Positions 46,223 through 57,864 are shown, numbered from the stretch's first letter. The stretch is DNA of 64,000 bases from Aricia agestis (GCF_905147365.1 NC_056415.1:10744001-10808000), one strand, 5' to 3'. Notes: generated by a model not told the origin, from the sequence alone. Numbers and translations: made by a program.

Positions 46223-47969
46223 GAGTATAGTGTGTTTGCACGATTTACATACGTACACGTTCACCTCACTAGCCACCGCAATCTAACTTAATAGACATTG
46301 CATTTACTTCAATTTCGAAAATTTTGGTTCTTAGACTAGCCAACTTCCATTCCTAATGTACGAATTTAGTTACCTAAGTACCTGGTTTTATGATGTGAAA
46401 ACGTTAAACATTTATATTTGATAACATAAATGCAGTTTACTTTATGCGATTATAAATTCAACAGCAATATTATGTTAATGATATTTAAATCAGTGCGATT
46501 AACATTGTTAACGCTATAATCAATTCAATATCTTATTTTGCCTCAGGCAATACAAATGGAAATTAAGCGTTTAGCAAAATCAGTTTAGGCTGAAACAAGA
46601 CTGAATTTGGCAATGGCTAGAAACAAAACAAAATTGAAAGATCATACTTTACAATTTTCATTGACATTTAAATGTTTAATGCCATTATATGTAACACTGC
46701 GCCTCGTTTTGGCGTGACCTGACCCCTAAATTACATCTTGTGGGTGTAAAACTGCATCGTTAGTCCCATAGTAAGCTCCATTTTCTATCAAATATCAAAC
46801 AATATAAAAAACCACGACTATCGAAACTCAAGGTTTTTGTGGACAAGATTTTACTACTTTTCCGCATAGTATTAAAATATAATGGCCTGGATTGCCATAC
46901 AATAAGGCTTCAACTTAAAAGAAAAATAAAGTATCTTCCTCCATAGCCTAACAATTTCTTTAAATCAGACAATCGATGGATATCTACTGAGGCGAACATA
47001 ACTTCTCCTTACAAGGAGACAGGGTGGAGGAGGCAAATGCAGGGAACTTACTTTGCCAATTAAACTTGAGCGAGGCCATTTTGCTTCAGTGCATTGCGAC
47101 TTGCGGTGCGTTGTGTCGTTGGTACGGAATATGGGCTAAGCAAAACTGCGATATAGCATCGTAAATATGTATATTGGTGTTCAAATATTGTTTTCGTGAT
47201 ACGACGTCGACACAGCAACGCGGTATTGTGGCTTGGCCTTAACGCAATGTATGCCCGGACGACGCGCGTCGAATGGAAGTCTTCCTATGACATAACATAA
47301 GACATAAGGTTGTCGGATAGTAAAAACCGACAGTCACTTTAAAAAAAAAAAAAAAAAAAAGGGCTTCATGACATGCAGTCTTTAATCTAGTCGGTTTTTA
47401 TTCTATAGCTATTAAACAATAAAGACAACTTTAGTTGACAACTTAGGTCAACAGTGGCAACAATTGGTAAACAAAAAAAAAATGATAGTCCCCAAGACGG
47501 CGACAACGCAACGCGTCAAAACACCGCGTCTGACGCACCGCGACAGAGCAATGTGGCTCTCACCGGTAAAGACTGTACGCGGATGCCGGGAATTGCACCA
47601 TAAACAACAAATTACACCAGATAAAGGATAACATTGTGCTTGACCAAGTTTAGAATCGGCTGCAGAACTCGAAAACCACCTAATAAAAGTAAAAAAAAAA
47701 AACAATGGATTGCACCCTAGGATGCGGATTACAGAAGTAAAAAAAATAGCAGAAAGTGTGAGATAATATTACCTTCTCTCAACTCTTTTTACCTCTTACG
47801 AATTTAAGGTCAAGTCACGTGCTCTGACGCGAGTTTAACAAAAAATGCATAACGCTGTTGAAAACTTTTAAGCTTAAATATATATTTATTTGTAAGACTT
47901 ATAATAATTGTAATGCTCTAAAGTTAAATGTACTTATTGCGTTTTTTAATCAATTTTTCATTGTTACAG
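46223..47969. other. No gene recognised; poly(A) run
   Basis: Mostly AT-rich. A run of about 20 A lies at 47341-47360, and AAAACCGAC (near 47324) is inverted as GTCGGTTTT (near 47391). A more GC-rich patch at 47500-47600 has no convincing exon. The frame at 47448-47705 has no domain. Confidence 0.4.
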
Positions 47970-48639
47970 GTGCACTGTTCATCGATTTGGACCTACAATG
48001 GATTGAAGTGATATTAGTGACAAATGAAATGTGACAGAGTGTTGGTATTAGTATACTTGGAAGCTCAAACAGCGGTAGGTGACAGACGGGCGAAGGCTGT
48101 GAATAGGCAGATAGATGATACGAAATGTGACAGTGCTACAATACTATGCTAACTGCTAAGTAGTAGTAAATGTAGTGACAAGTAGGTAGGAGAAGTGACT
48201 AGGGACAATCGAATTTTTGATGTGTCGTGTTGTTATGGTACCAGTGACTATTAAAATGAAACTATAGGTGGTGGTGGTAAAGAAGTACAAATAGGGTCGG
48301 TGAAACTCGTGACGGTGGTAGAGATATAGTGGTGTTACGGTGATACGGTGGTACTATTCTACCATCAGCAATTAGGGACTGTGCTAAGTGAAACTCTGAC
48401 GGTGCTAAGTGGTACTGTGGTATAGTGGTACTCTGGGACTACCACTGGGATACAGTGGTATAGCGGTGGTGCTCTGGAACTGCCATCACCGACAGTGATG
48501 TCGGCGTGCGTGGTGGAGGAGGGTCGGGAGGAGGGGGGTGGCGTGGACGAGGTGCCGGAGCGGCCGCGTCGGGAGGTGCTGCTCAGCGCGCGGGGCCGCC
48601 GCGCCTGCTCCGAGCAGGGCCCGCATGCGCCGCATCTAC
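47970..48639 (+). CDS. Candidate host-gene exon: 5' UTR and first coding part, product unknown
   Basis: A T-rich tract and acceptor TTGTTACAG end at 47969, and a strong donor CTAC|GTGAGT begins at 48640. Coding would start at ATG 48498-48500, the first ATG after an in-frame TAG at 48423-48425. It gives 47 codons plus one base (phase 1): MSACVVEEGREEGGG, then EVPERPRREVLLSARGRRAC. The coding part is strongly GC- and CpG-rich in an AT-rich window, unlike the transposons around it. The upstream 48230-48480 is a TGG/GTGG-rich low-complexity leader. The residues are acidic, glycine- and arginine-rich with no domain I recognise, as expected of a disordered N-terminus. Its phase fits the candidate exon at 51743. 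No transcript evidence is available. Confidence 0.4.
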
Positions 48640-48665
48640 GTGAGTATAATGCTAGAATATATGAT

Positions 48666-48898
48666 ATACAAGGTGTTTCCCTTATACAATAGAGATCAGT
48701 CTGAAAGTAAAAGAAAGAAAGCAGCGCCGAAAGAGCATTTTTTTGGGTGATTTGTATGGGCAAGCACTCGGGCGTCATGAATTTTTTTATACAAATGTGA
48801 AAAAAGTTACTCTTTCAGTGCTGCTACTTTCACAGCGAACTCTATATACCCATAGACACTCTACAGTATTATCACTTAGTTTTGTAACATCCTGTAGT
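48666..48898 (+). mobile_element. Fold-back MITE, family 1, in the candidate intron
   Basis: Starts TACAAGGTGTTTCCC, contains AAAGCAGCGCCGAAAGAGC and its near complement CTCTTTCAGTGCTGC, and ends CACTTAGTTTTGTAACATCC. It is more diverged than the copies at 62 and 42339. It lies just after the donor at 48640, consistent with intron sequence. Confidence 0.75.
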
Positions 48899-50063
48899 TA
48901 AAACCATGAGGCAAAACTTTAAATATTCTATTTCTTCGCATCCGCTGTTTATTTTTGTCGATGAAAAAAACTTGTGTGCAACGAATACTGAGTACTGATT
49001 ATGTTCGTACTGCGCGGTTCCAAATCCTTAGCAAACGGGTAGCATAACTTTTGAAACGTTCGTAAATCGTAGCACGTTTCACGAATTTTACTATAGATAT
49101 AAAATTCCCTCTATAAATATTAAGTGAGATAATATTATATTTCATACTAGAAATCACAAGTAATTTCACCAAAAACTGTGTATAACAACAATTTTTTGTT
49201 AATTTTCCGTCTAGATCCATATTATGACTTAGTGTAATAAATAGATAGATCCCTTAATTTCTACTTAGCTAAATAAACAGGCGAACTTGCTTGTTGAAAA
49301 TAAATGCCTGAAATTGAATACAAGAAGGTAACCACTGGAATAATAGAGTATATTAGACACTGTTGTTCATCGTCTTATTGAATTGTTGTAGTAACTAGGA
49401 CTGGCATAATTGGAGTTTTATGGCAGTATTAAAGAGCAGTTCCGTGTCGCCCTTCACAGATAAATTATCGCGCACTACTGATTTACGAATATTGCATTGT
49501 ATGGTCGCTGACAGAGTCCATGTACCATAATTAGGTCTAATAACCACAGAAACACGGGATAAAAGTGATAAACCGTGTTTTTCGCTAAATTTACAATCAT
49601 TATATTGGCTAAACAGCCTTGTCATTAATACGCTCAACATTCTGTAAATTTATAATATGTAGGTGTAGGTGTACTGGGCACGCTTTAATTTGAGAGTCAA
49701 ATTATTGAGCTCTCTTTCTGCACTGTTAAACATTTGAATCCTAGACTTTATTTATCCTAATATATATTAAATATTAATTAATTTCAAGGATAACGAACAA
49801 CTTAGTAATTAAAATGTTGTATATAAAATTACACATAAATAATTGCCGTAAGTTTCTGTCAAACGTTTACAACATTAATTTATAACTAAGTTGTAGGAAA
49901 AAATATTGAGGTGGTATAAGTGCTAAACATTTTATTTTTGAATAATTTCCTGATACAGTATTTTCTGAAACTGATTAGTTCTGCCATGAATTCAATATAC
50001 ATTTTATATACCATAGAATACTATAATTATAAAATAACAAAGCTAACTAGTCTATCGTTAGTA
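48899..50063. other. No feature recognised (candidate intron)
   Basis: AT-rich, no coding signal. Confidence 0.4.
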
Positions 50064-50250
50064 TACAATGTGTCCCGACACCGGTGTCCGATCCTTTTCT
50101 GCCAGTTTACAATTACAGTGAGGAAGAGAAAAAAATTGAGAGCCAATTTGTCAATTAAATATGCCATACACACTGACCTCTGTATTATAGAGGTCAGTGG
50201 CATACATCATAACATTAAACGATCGGGCACCGGTGTTGGGACACATTGTA
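50064..50250 (+). mobile_element. MITE with ACACCGGTG ends
   Basis: The left end TACAATGTGTCCCGACACCG and right end (complement of TACAATGTGTCCCAACACCG) match with one difference. A central GACCTCTGTATTATAGAGGTC forms a hairpin at about 50176-50196. Lies in the candidate intron. Confidence 0.8.
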
Positions 50251-51742
50251 TAAGAGGGTTTATAACAATACCTAGTTACTAATCTAACACTGATTTAGAT
50301 AACATACTCAGTACTCACACCTAATATTTACAGGAAGTATGTACCTGGTTCTCATTAATGATGTTATTATGTCCTCGTGAGTGTTGATCAGTACACATAA
50401 TAATAGATGACAATGTAATTGCACCGTGTGCTAGTATGTTGTGTATTTAATTAAAAACTCCACACTTAAAGCACGCTGAAGAAAATTATAGTTCCATAAA
50501 ATAAAATATAATATTATACAAAATACAAAAGGAAACGATACTGTATTAAATTGTTTTTATTGCAGAGTAATAAAACAAAGTATTATTATTCATGTGTTGT
50601 ATCTTTATGGACAGCTTTTTGAATACGTAATGTTTTACAATGTTTTAAATAGAGGCTTATCACGCAAACTCAGGGTTTAAAATTAAAATGTTTGCTTTAA
50701 ATTACTGGCTTATATTTTATACGTTGACATTGAATTTATTTTATCATATGTTCCATAGTAACACTCTTAGTATATAATAGTCAATTTAAATGTACATTTT
50801 TTCTTCACTAAGTTATAGTGACCACATTTTCGGTGAAAAGTTGCTCGCAGTGTCGCTCGTCCCCGAGCGACCCTTTTCGCCCTAAAATGTTTCGTCGGCT
50901 TAAGTGTTCTGTTAATTTATTTGAGGTCAATTAATATCTCATGAAAATATATTACGACGGTCAGAATTTGGTACAAAAATGCGCGTAAATCTTCCAAGGA
51001 GATTAATCTTTGTGGAATCAATGTTTCATGGTTAGGCGTTCTTTGTGCATAGAGGTAATTTATGTAAAGTTACCTTTTCGTTATTGAATCGTTTAATTCT
51101 GGAAGTAGAGTAAAAACTTTGGTTAGGTTTAACGGAATAGAATAGTTACTGCATTATTTTGTAACCAATTCGGAAATAAAGCATACCTAATATTTAATTT
51201 CATGTAGTAGACTGTAGAGGTTATATAAGAAGCTAAATGTCGAAACTATCGGGTTGTTTAAATCAAGTAGATAATATATTATTCATGTGCCAGTCACATG
51301 GATACAAAATATGTAAATTCCGGTCCTTCCCAGCGCAGTCATAAACCGTAGAACTCTTTCGTCAAGACAGCGACGTCAGCACATTATTTCAGTCCAGTAA
51401 GTACGTTGGAAGTGTCAGCTACTTTACATAAATATACTGCCTCACCCCGATTCTGTCTGTTGCCGATTTTAGTGTCTGCCATACACGCTACGGTCTACCG
51501 GAGAGGTCCACCTGTTTGCACTGCGCAGGTAGACCGGAATGTGTGTGGGCTTATGCCTTATTTTCGACATAATATTATTACAAATGAGCAAAATAACATT
51601 ATATTATATTTTCTTTAAGGGTTAACTTACACCCAGACTAGCGCGGTTCTGGATTTGCATCCGTAGCAGGAGTCTGTTTATATACCACAGTAATTATTTG
51701 CCTTCAGTCCTCTAAAGTAGTTTCTTGTATTTCAATCCACAG
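50251..51742. other. No gene; one inverted pair (candidate intron)
   Basis: CGGTCTACC near 51491 and GGTAGACCG near 51529 are complementary. The sequence before 51742 ends in a T-rich tract and CCACAG, an acceptor-like context. Confidence 0.45.
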
Positions 51743-51911
51743 AGTCACACGGGACGTCGCACCTATGGGGCTCTAACAGCTCCAAGAAGGGCTGGAGTCG
51801 CAAGCGCACGTCGGCGCCGCAGATGGGCAACACGCAGGGCTCCATGCCGCGCCTCGGCCTCGTGCTGCGCTCGCGCCGCAGCTGGCCCGTCGCACCGCAG
51901 TCGTATCGCAG
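51743..51911 (+). CDS. Candidate host-gene exon 2, product unknown
   Basis: 169 nt between a polypyrimidine tract with TTTCAATCCACAG (ending 51742) and a donor CGCAG|GTCAGT at 51912. Joined in phase to the exon ending at 48639, the boundary codon becomes CAG and the frame reads SHGTSHLWGSNSSKKGWSRK, then APQMGNTQGSMPRLGLVLR, with no stop across the exon. It ends in phase 2. The composition is GC- and CpG-rich. The basic, serine-rich sequence is not one I can name. Other frames are also open here, so the choice depends on the splice phase. The next exon is not recognisable before the window ends. Confidence 0.42.
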
Positions 51912-51967
51912 GTCAGTCACTTCGGCCACCACCAGTAGGTACACTGCAAACTGCGAAAAACCTATAA

Positions 51968-52120
51968 ACTCTACTGCTTTCCGGACCAATACGACCTGCA
52001 GAAGAAAGCGTATTTAATCTTGAATGGCTCTTCTAATATTGCGAGTGTCCATGGGTGACGGTAGTTGTTTTCCATCAGGTGACCTGTTTGCCGGTTTGCC
52101 CCCTTTTTTATAAAAAAAAG
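51968..52120 (+). mobile_element. LINE family 2 3'-end fragment
   Basis: TTTCCGGACCAATACGACCTGC, then GCGAGTGTCCATGGGTGACGG, CCATCAGGTGACC and a poly(A) at about 52113-52120 match the end of the LINE at 8.5-9.2 kb, heavily truncated and with an internal gap. It begins only 56 bp after the candidate donor at 51912. Confidence 0.75.
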
Positions 52121-52369
52121 GGCTGAAAGAATTATTTTTCGCGGTTCGCACCGTCAGTGTACTAACAGCATAAATGCGGTTTTGCCCTACGTCCAATCCG
52201 AACTTGAGATTAACGCATGACGGAGAGAAGTGAGGTTTACGAGTAGAATTCCCGATAAGTGCGTGAGTTATCATAGAAATAGTTCTGCATCTACTCCGTA
52301 CCGTATTTTTACGGATTCATTACGGACGTAGTGCGAAATCGCTCTTACTATTTTTTATCAAAGCATACT
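52121..52369. other. No feature recognised
   Basis: Non-coding sequence between a LINE tail and a MITE. Confidence 0.4.
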
Positions 52370-52532
52370 TAGGCCGGTATAAATATAGTCAGTACTCAAG
52401 ATGCATCTCGGTCTCAAGACGCGGTTCGGCTCTATGATTGGTCCAAATTTTGACAGTCAACCAATCACAGAGCCTGAACCGTGTCTTGAGACCGAGATGC
52501 ATCTTGAGTACCGACTATTGATACCGGCCTTA
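52370..52532 (+). mobile_element. Fold-back MITE, about 163 bp
   Basis: The arms start TAGGCCGGTAT and end ATACCGGCCTTA. Inside, CAAGATGCATCTCGGTCTC on the left and its complement on the right match closely around a short loop near 52452 (ATTTTGACAGTC). By memory this is a family common in Lepidoptera. Confidence 0.87.
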
Positions 52533-52548
52533 GATGGGAATAGAATAA

Positions 52549-52805
52549 AGTGGGAGGCGTAGGATAGCCATGCTTCGGCACGAATGGGCCGGCTCGACCG
52601 GATAAATACCACGTTCTCACAGAAAACCGGCGTGAAACAGCGCTTGCGCTGTGCTTCCCTCCGCCTATTACCCTATTCCCTCTTAAAAGGTCAGAAACGC
52701 ACCTGCAGCTCTTCTGATGCTGCGAGTGTCCATGGGCGACGGAAGTTGCTTTCCATCAGGTGACCCGTTTGCTCGTTTGCCCCCTTATTTCATTAAAAAA
52801 AAAAA
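52549..52805 (+). mobile_element. SINE-like element, family Z, with internal deletion
   Basis: Head from GTGGGAGGCGTAGG (slightly rearranged) and CATGCTTCGGCACGAATGGG. It is then joined soon after AACAGCGCTTGCGCTGTG to a short pyrimidine stretch and the LINE-derived tail (from 52671) with poly(A) to 52805. Most of the pyrimidine repeat is missing. Confidence 0.82.
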
Positions 52806-52989
52806 CAAGTGAAATTGTCGTTATTTCGTACTTTCGGTAAGACTAACATGAATGCTCAACACTTTTAAAACTATTTTGGCCTCGTGCCTTGCCGTACCGA
52901 AGGCACGATATTTACCTCTAATTTTTAGTCATGCGAACTCGTCTGGTAAAGTTTTTAATAATATATGTAGTCTATTTCGTTCTTTAATG

Positions 52990-55182
52990 AACAGTAGAAG
53001 TATTTAAAGCATATGTTAGAAACTACTCAAAAACCTTCAGAAAAGTTTGTAAAGCTGCTAAAGCCCTATATATAAAAAATAAAATTAAAAACTCTAAAAA
53101 TAAAATCAAAACAACATGGCAGGTAATAGCGGGTGAGACTGGAAATGTCACCTGTCGTAGCTCTGATTTTGAACTATACTTTGAAAATAAAAAGATTACT
53201 AATGATCAAGAAGTTGCGACGGTCTTTGAAAAGTTTTTTGCTGACATTCCGGTCTCAACGACAAAAAATTTAAATTCTTCGTCTGAAGCTGCCGAAAAGC
53301 TACTCAGAGACAATGTAAAGGAATGTGATGTCAATTTTAAGTTTAGAGAAATTAACCCCAGAGATATTATTGATACCTTTAAATTGTTGAGTATCAAAAA
53401 TACTGCTGATCTCTGGGGCATGTCCACAAAAATTATTAAATCAATAATTGACATCGTAGCTCCTCATTTAGCAATGATTTTCAATGACTGTATAAAAAAT
53501 GGTGTTTTTTACCTGACTTAATGAAGCATAGCAAGATTGTTCCTTTATTCAAAGCCGGAACTAAATCGGATCCCACGAATTTCAGGCCTATATCAATTCT
53601 ACCGACCTTTAGTAAAATATTTGAAAAAATTATTTTAAAACAATTACTAGTACATTTTAATTCTAATAATTTATTACATGATAATCAATACGGATTTACT
53701 AAGGGTCGATCCACAACGGATGCTGGTATAGGACTCCTTTGCAGTATTTTTGAGGCTTGGGAGGAGTCGCAGGATGCCTTAGGTGTTTTTTGCGATCTCT
53801 CCAAAGCCTTCGATTGTGTTGAGCATGCTACATTGATCAGGAAATTGCGCCACTACGGAATTAAAGACTCTGCTCTCAGCCTTTTGACTTCTTACCTTAA
53901 AAATAGGACTCAAAGGGTTGAGGTTAATAGTAAAAGGTCCAAAGGAACCAAAATAGAATTAGGTGTCCCACAGGGATCTATATTAGGCCCATTTCTTTTT
54001 CTCATCTATATAAATGACTTACCTTATCTAGTTAAGGATAATAATAATGAGATAGTGCTTTTTGCTGATGACACTTCACTTATTTTTAAAGTGAAGCGAC
54101 AACAGTCGAACTACGACGAGGTAAACAGTGCTCTCTCAAAAATAGTACATTGGTTTAATGTTAATAACTTACTTTTAAATTCTAGTAAAACAAAATGTAT
54201 AAAGTTTACTTTGCCCAATGTTAGGCAAGTCCAAACCAATGTAGTATTAAATGATGAGAAGATGAATTTGGTAGACAACACTGTATTCTTAGGTATTACA
54301 CTTGATAGTAAATTACAGTGGGGTCCTCACATTGTTAATCTTGCAGGTAGGCTCAGTTCTGCAGCATATGCAGTCAGAAAAATTAGGGAAATTTCTGACG
54401 AAGATACGGCACGATTAGTATATTTTAGTTATTTTCATAGTAGGATGTCATATGGAATCCTTTTATGGGGAAACGCTGCCGACATTAATACAATATTTGT
54501 GCTGCAGAAGCGAGCCATACGTTCTATTTATAAAATGTCTGCTTTAGAATCTCTGAGAGATAAATTTAAAGAAATTGGTATTCTAACTGTTGCTTCTCAA
54601 TACATTTTGGATAATGTAATATATGTTAGAAAAAATATAAGTAAATTTAAAGTTAAAAGTGACATTCACTCTAGGAATACTAGAAATAAGCACAAGCTAG
54701 ATATGCCGGTGATCAGACTTAGTAAAGTCAGTAAATCTTTTAAAGGTCAATGTATACGCCTTTACAAGAAAATCCCAGAAAACGTTCAAAATCTTTCCAT
54801 TAATAAATTTAAAAAAGTAGTTAAAGAACGTTTGTGTGCCAAAGCCTATTATAAGGTCAATGATTTCATAAACGATGGCACACCTTGGGAGTAGGATGGC
54901 TTCTTGCAAGGCTACTTCTTCATTATTATAGGACTTACAATTATGTATGTGGATATTGTATATAATATTTAGTTACAAAATTGTAAACTTTATTTTAAAA
55001 GATTAATTTTTTTCTCACTTTTTTTGGTAAAAAAGTGGGCCCCGTGCGAGTTTCTTACGCCGGTTCTTCTCGCCGGGTTAGTTCCCGAACCGGTGGTAGG
55101 CATCATGTAGGACTTTCTGAAAACATTTATTTTAAATTTATTCAGAAATAAAACAATTTTGATTTGATTTGATTTGATTTGA
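52990..55182 (+). mobile_element. 5'-truncated LINE, family 1
   Basis: Aligns from about 58903 of the near-complete copy to its end. It has the conserved 3' UTR block (TTCTTACGCCGGTTCTTCTC near 55050, then CCCGAACCGGTGG) and a TTTGA repeat tail, GATTTGATTTGATTTG, at 55159-55182. The TTTGA tail resembles microsatellite-like ends of CR1-type LINEs. Confidence 0.9.
52996..54894 (+). pseudogene. LINE ORF2, truncated and frameshifted
   Basis: The first part (about 53000-53515) is open and covers the linker before the RT (FRKVCKAAKALYIKNKIKN, DIIDTFKLL). Near 53505-53513 two extra bases after GGTGTTTTT shift the frame. The remainder (53521-54894, 457 codons) is intact and holds the reverse transcriptase: PTNFRPISILPTFSK, FTKGRSTTDA, FCDLSKAFDCVEH, GVPQGSILGPFLFLIYINDL, and LFADDTSLIF with the catalytic Asp pair, then the C-terminal block. 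The endonuclease is absent. The methionine at 53521 is internal to ORF2, so this is not an independent gene. Confidence 0.88.
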
Positions 55183-56289
55183 AGTACAAACTTTTTTCCA
55201 TCCAATGAATCTATGAATAAATTAGGAGCCTATATTACATTTGCGAATTGTGAAGAACTTTTTTTAATCTAATTAAATAATTTACATTGAAAGGTACAAA
55301 TTACTGAAACAGGCTGTTTTTGAATTGAAAAATATCATACAATTTTATAAAGAACCTGATTATTGCCGTAACTTACAGAAAAAGTGTAATAAAGTTATTA
55401 AATAATGTTAACAGGTTAAATGTTAAATTAATTAAGTTCAAAGTTGTTAAATGTGCAAAGATACAGAGTATAGTATAATATTATAATACATATTAATTAA
55501 CTACAGGTACATTTGTCACCTCCCGACTATTTTAATAATATTAAATAAGTTTTAAGATATATTTTGTACTGTAAATCACTAAAAATAAAAATCAAAGTGT
55601 TAGAAACTATTGCAACTCTTCAACCCTTAGCAGTATTTGTTTAAAACTGTGTAATTTTGGAAACTAAAGTTCAAGCCAAGTGCAACTGTCAACGTCTGGA
55701 CGAGTTCAAATTGGAGCTGGATTATTCTCGAGGACTGCCTAATCCCGGGGAGTATTGCTTTTAATTTTCATAGCAATTAGTCACCTTTTACAATTTCAAC
55801 AACTACAAATCCACTTTACACCGCTCACACCCGTGAGCTACGTCCAAAATCACACTTGGCATAGTTTATTTCTCTCTTGGCTTGACGACTAGTGGAAGCG
55901 AAGTTGTAGATAAAAACAACAAGCCCAGACAAAACCAAAACTAATATTACTATACATACATTATACAAGCAAAAGGACATCCTCAATTATATTTAAAAAT
56001 AAAGTTTCAAACCTTGATTTGTACAGTTATATTCAGGTTTAATAACTACTATTTAATCTGTCTATACTGTCTTCCATACTTTGTTCTTTGCTTATTCTTT
56101 ATTATTAATCTTAAATCTTGCCTTTCAAATCTTTTGCTAACCTTTTCCCTCTAAAATTGACTGTACATGAGTTAAACTGAAATATTGAGGCTGGCTTTTG
56201 CATTGAAAGTAAAAGGTGATTTACACTATTTACAATAAAGCCGGTTAAGCCCTAACATATTATATTATAACTCATTTCAGTGCTCGGGG
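55183..56289. other. Between two LINE copies; may include the 5' UTR of the second
   Basis: AT-rich, no gene. The 5' end of the LINE whose ORF1 starts at 56290 must lie in or near this stretch, but no second complete copy is available to define it. Confidence 0.4.
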
Positions 56290-57864
56290 ATGGATAGTAA
56301 AATGATGACTCGCTCGGCCGTGGCCCGTCGCACCGAGGAGCAACTTCGAGTAACCCTCATAGAATTAAAGCAATATAAAGAACAATGCCAAATGCTGTTA
56401 AGGGAAAGAGATGATAACGAAAAAGAAATAGAATCAGTAATACAAAAAAATCAGGATCTAAAATTAGAACTCAATAAGTTAAGTCTTGACTACGAGGACA
56501 TTCTTACGAAAAACATTGAGTTACAGAATATTGTTGACGGCTTTGACCAATGCAGAGAGGAATATGAAGACTTTCTCAAGACCTCGGCTAACCTCAAAAT
56601 CAAGCTGAGTAATGCCGAAGACTACATCTTAAAACTAGAAGAACAAATTCATGCTCAAAATTCCACCCAAACCCAAATCTTATATAATGAGCTTATTTGT
56701 GATAAAAGCAACTCTGCTTCTAACACTAAATCTTGTCAAAACATTTCTACAATTGATTTAACTAGTGATGATACCTTACCAATATGTACATTGAATAGTA
56801 AGAGGAAATTAAAGAAATATATTAAAATCAAAAAGTGTATTAAAAATTATTGTAAACTTTCAAAGAAAAATAAAAAATGTTTAAATAATTTATCAAAAGT
56901 TATAAATGAAAACAAACTCTTGAATAATAACTTACTAAAGTGTAATTTTGACATAGAGCAAATAAAATGTAACTATGAGGCTGATGTATGTAACCTACAG
57001 CAAGAAATTTCGATACTTCTTGACTCTTTGGATAATTTAAACAGAAAATATGCTTTGTCACAACAAGAAACGCAGAGGCATATATCAGCGATGAATGATT
57101 TACTTGAAGTGACTCGTTATAATGAGGAACGGGTTTACTCTTTATTGAGAGTCAACGGTTCCTCAGACAAAGTAAATCATTCTGTTTTGAATAGTATAAC
57201 TGATATATGTTCCAGGCAGAAGGTACATACTGAATGCCCACAAATTGCTTTGTTCAGTGATGAATTAGGTAAGGACTTAGGTATTTATTTAAATAGGATG
57301 TGTATTGGACAATCATTTTCCAATTTCTGTATGCCTGGAGCTACTTATAGTGAAATAATGTGCAGGGCTTTGGCTATGACTTATTGTCCGAATACAACAT
57401 TAATAGTTTTAGTTGGGAGGAAGGGAAAATTAAACAAAAAACAAATGACCGAATTTCTAGATAAATTATTTATTATTGAAAATATTAATAATGTTATCTT
57501 GTTTACTTTTCCCTATATACAAATGTTGCCAAAGAGATATAATAAAGAAAACTATTCTAGGTATCAACTGAACAGCCTAATGTATACTGCTGTAAATAAT
57601 AATTGTATCATTTTAAATGACTCACATAAGCAATGTCAGGTTGTAGACATTAATAATTTAGATTTTAAGTTATCCACCATGACAAGAGATAAGTACTTCT
57701 TATCTAATTTTTATAAAAGACGAATAGCCAGGTTGCTATTTAACTTTTTAGATTTTAAACAAGCCAAGTGTTTGGCTTCAGAGACTACTGCTTCTATTGA
57801 GCAGAATTATACTAGTCATAATATTAACGAATTGGAATATGTTCCAAATATTTATTTAAATTAG
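56290..57864 (+). CDS. LINE ORF1: coiled coil plus SGNH-like domain
   Basis: 524 codons. ATG at 56290 follows a short leader, and the protein opens MDSKMMTRSAVARRTEEQLR. Residues about 15-120 and 205-275 are heptad-rich (coiled coils, likely oligomerisation), separated by a lysine-rich segment (170-200) that could bind RNA. Residues about 317-485 have the layout of the SGNH/GDSL esterase domain found in ORF1 of CR1-group LINEs: IALFSDELGKDLG (block I position), MPGATYSEI (block II), TTLIVLVGRKGK (block III), VILFTFPYIQML, and MTRDKYFLSNFYKRRIA (block V). The usual GDS serine order, the block III Asn and the block V His are not present, so hydrolase activity looks lost. In known LINEs ORF1 packages element RNA. 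ORF2 starts 12 nt after its stop. Confidence 0.82.
   Translation: MDSKMMTRSAVARRTEEQLRVTLIELKQYKEQCQMLLRERDDNEKEIESVIQKNQDLKLELNKLSLDYEDILTKNIELQNIVDGFDQCREEYEDFLKTSANLKIKLSNAEDYILKLEEQIHAQNSTQTQILYNELICDKSNSASNTKSCQNISTIDLTSDDTLPICTLNSKRKLKKYIKIKKCIKNYCKLSKKNKKCLNNLSKVINENKLLNNNLLKCNFDIEQIKCNYEADVCNLQQEISILLDSLDNLNRKYALSQQETQRHISAMNDLLEVTRYNEERVYSLLRVNGSSDKVNHSVLNSITDICSRQKVHTECPQIALFSDELGKDLGIYLNRMCIGQSFSNFCMPGATYSEIMCRALAMTYCPNTTLIVLVGRKGKLNKKQMTEFLDKLFIIENINNVILFTFPYIQMLPKRYNKENYSRYQLNSLMYTAVNNNCIILNDSHKQCQVVDINNLDFKLSTMTRDKYFLSNFYKRRIARLLFNFLDFKQAKCLASETTASIEQNYTSHNINELEYVPNIYLN

Noticed and set aside
47448..47705. 85-codon cysteine- and phenylalanine-rich frame
   Set aside because: No recognisable domain or start context, and it includes translated homopolymer runs.
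53521..54894. Independent 457-codon reverse transcriptase gene
   Set aside because: The upstream part of ORF2 is present in another frame; the methionine is internal and follows a two-base frameshift.
57230..57270. Functional esterase active site in LINE ORF1
   Set aside because: The serine, asparagine and histidine expected for the SGNH triad are not in position.
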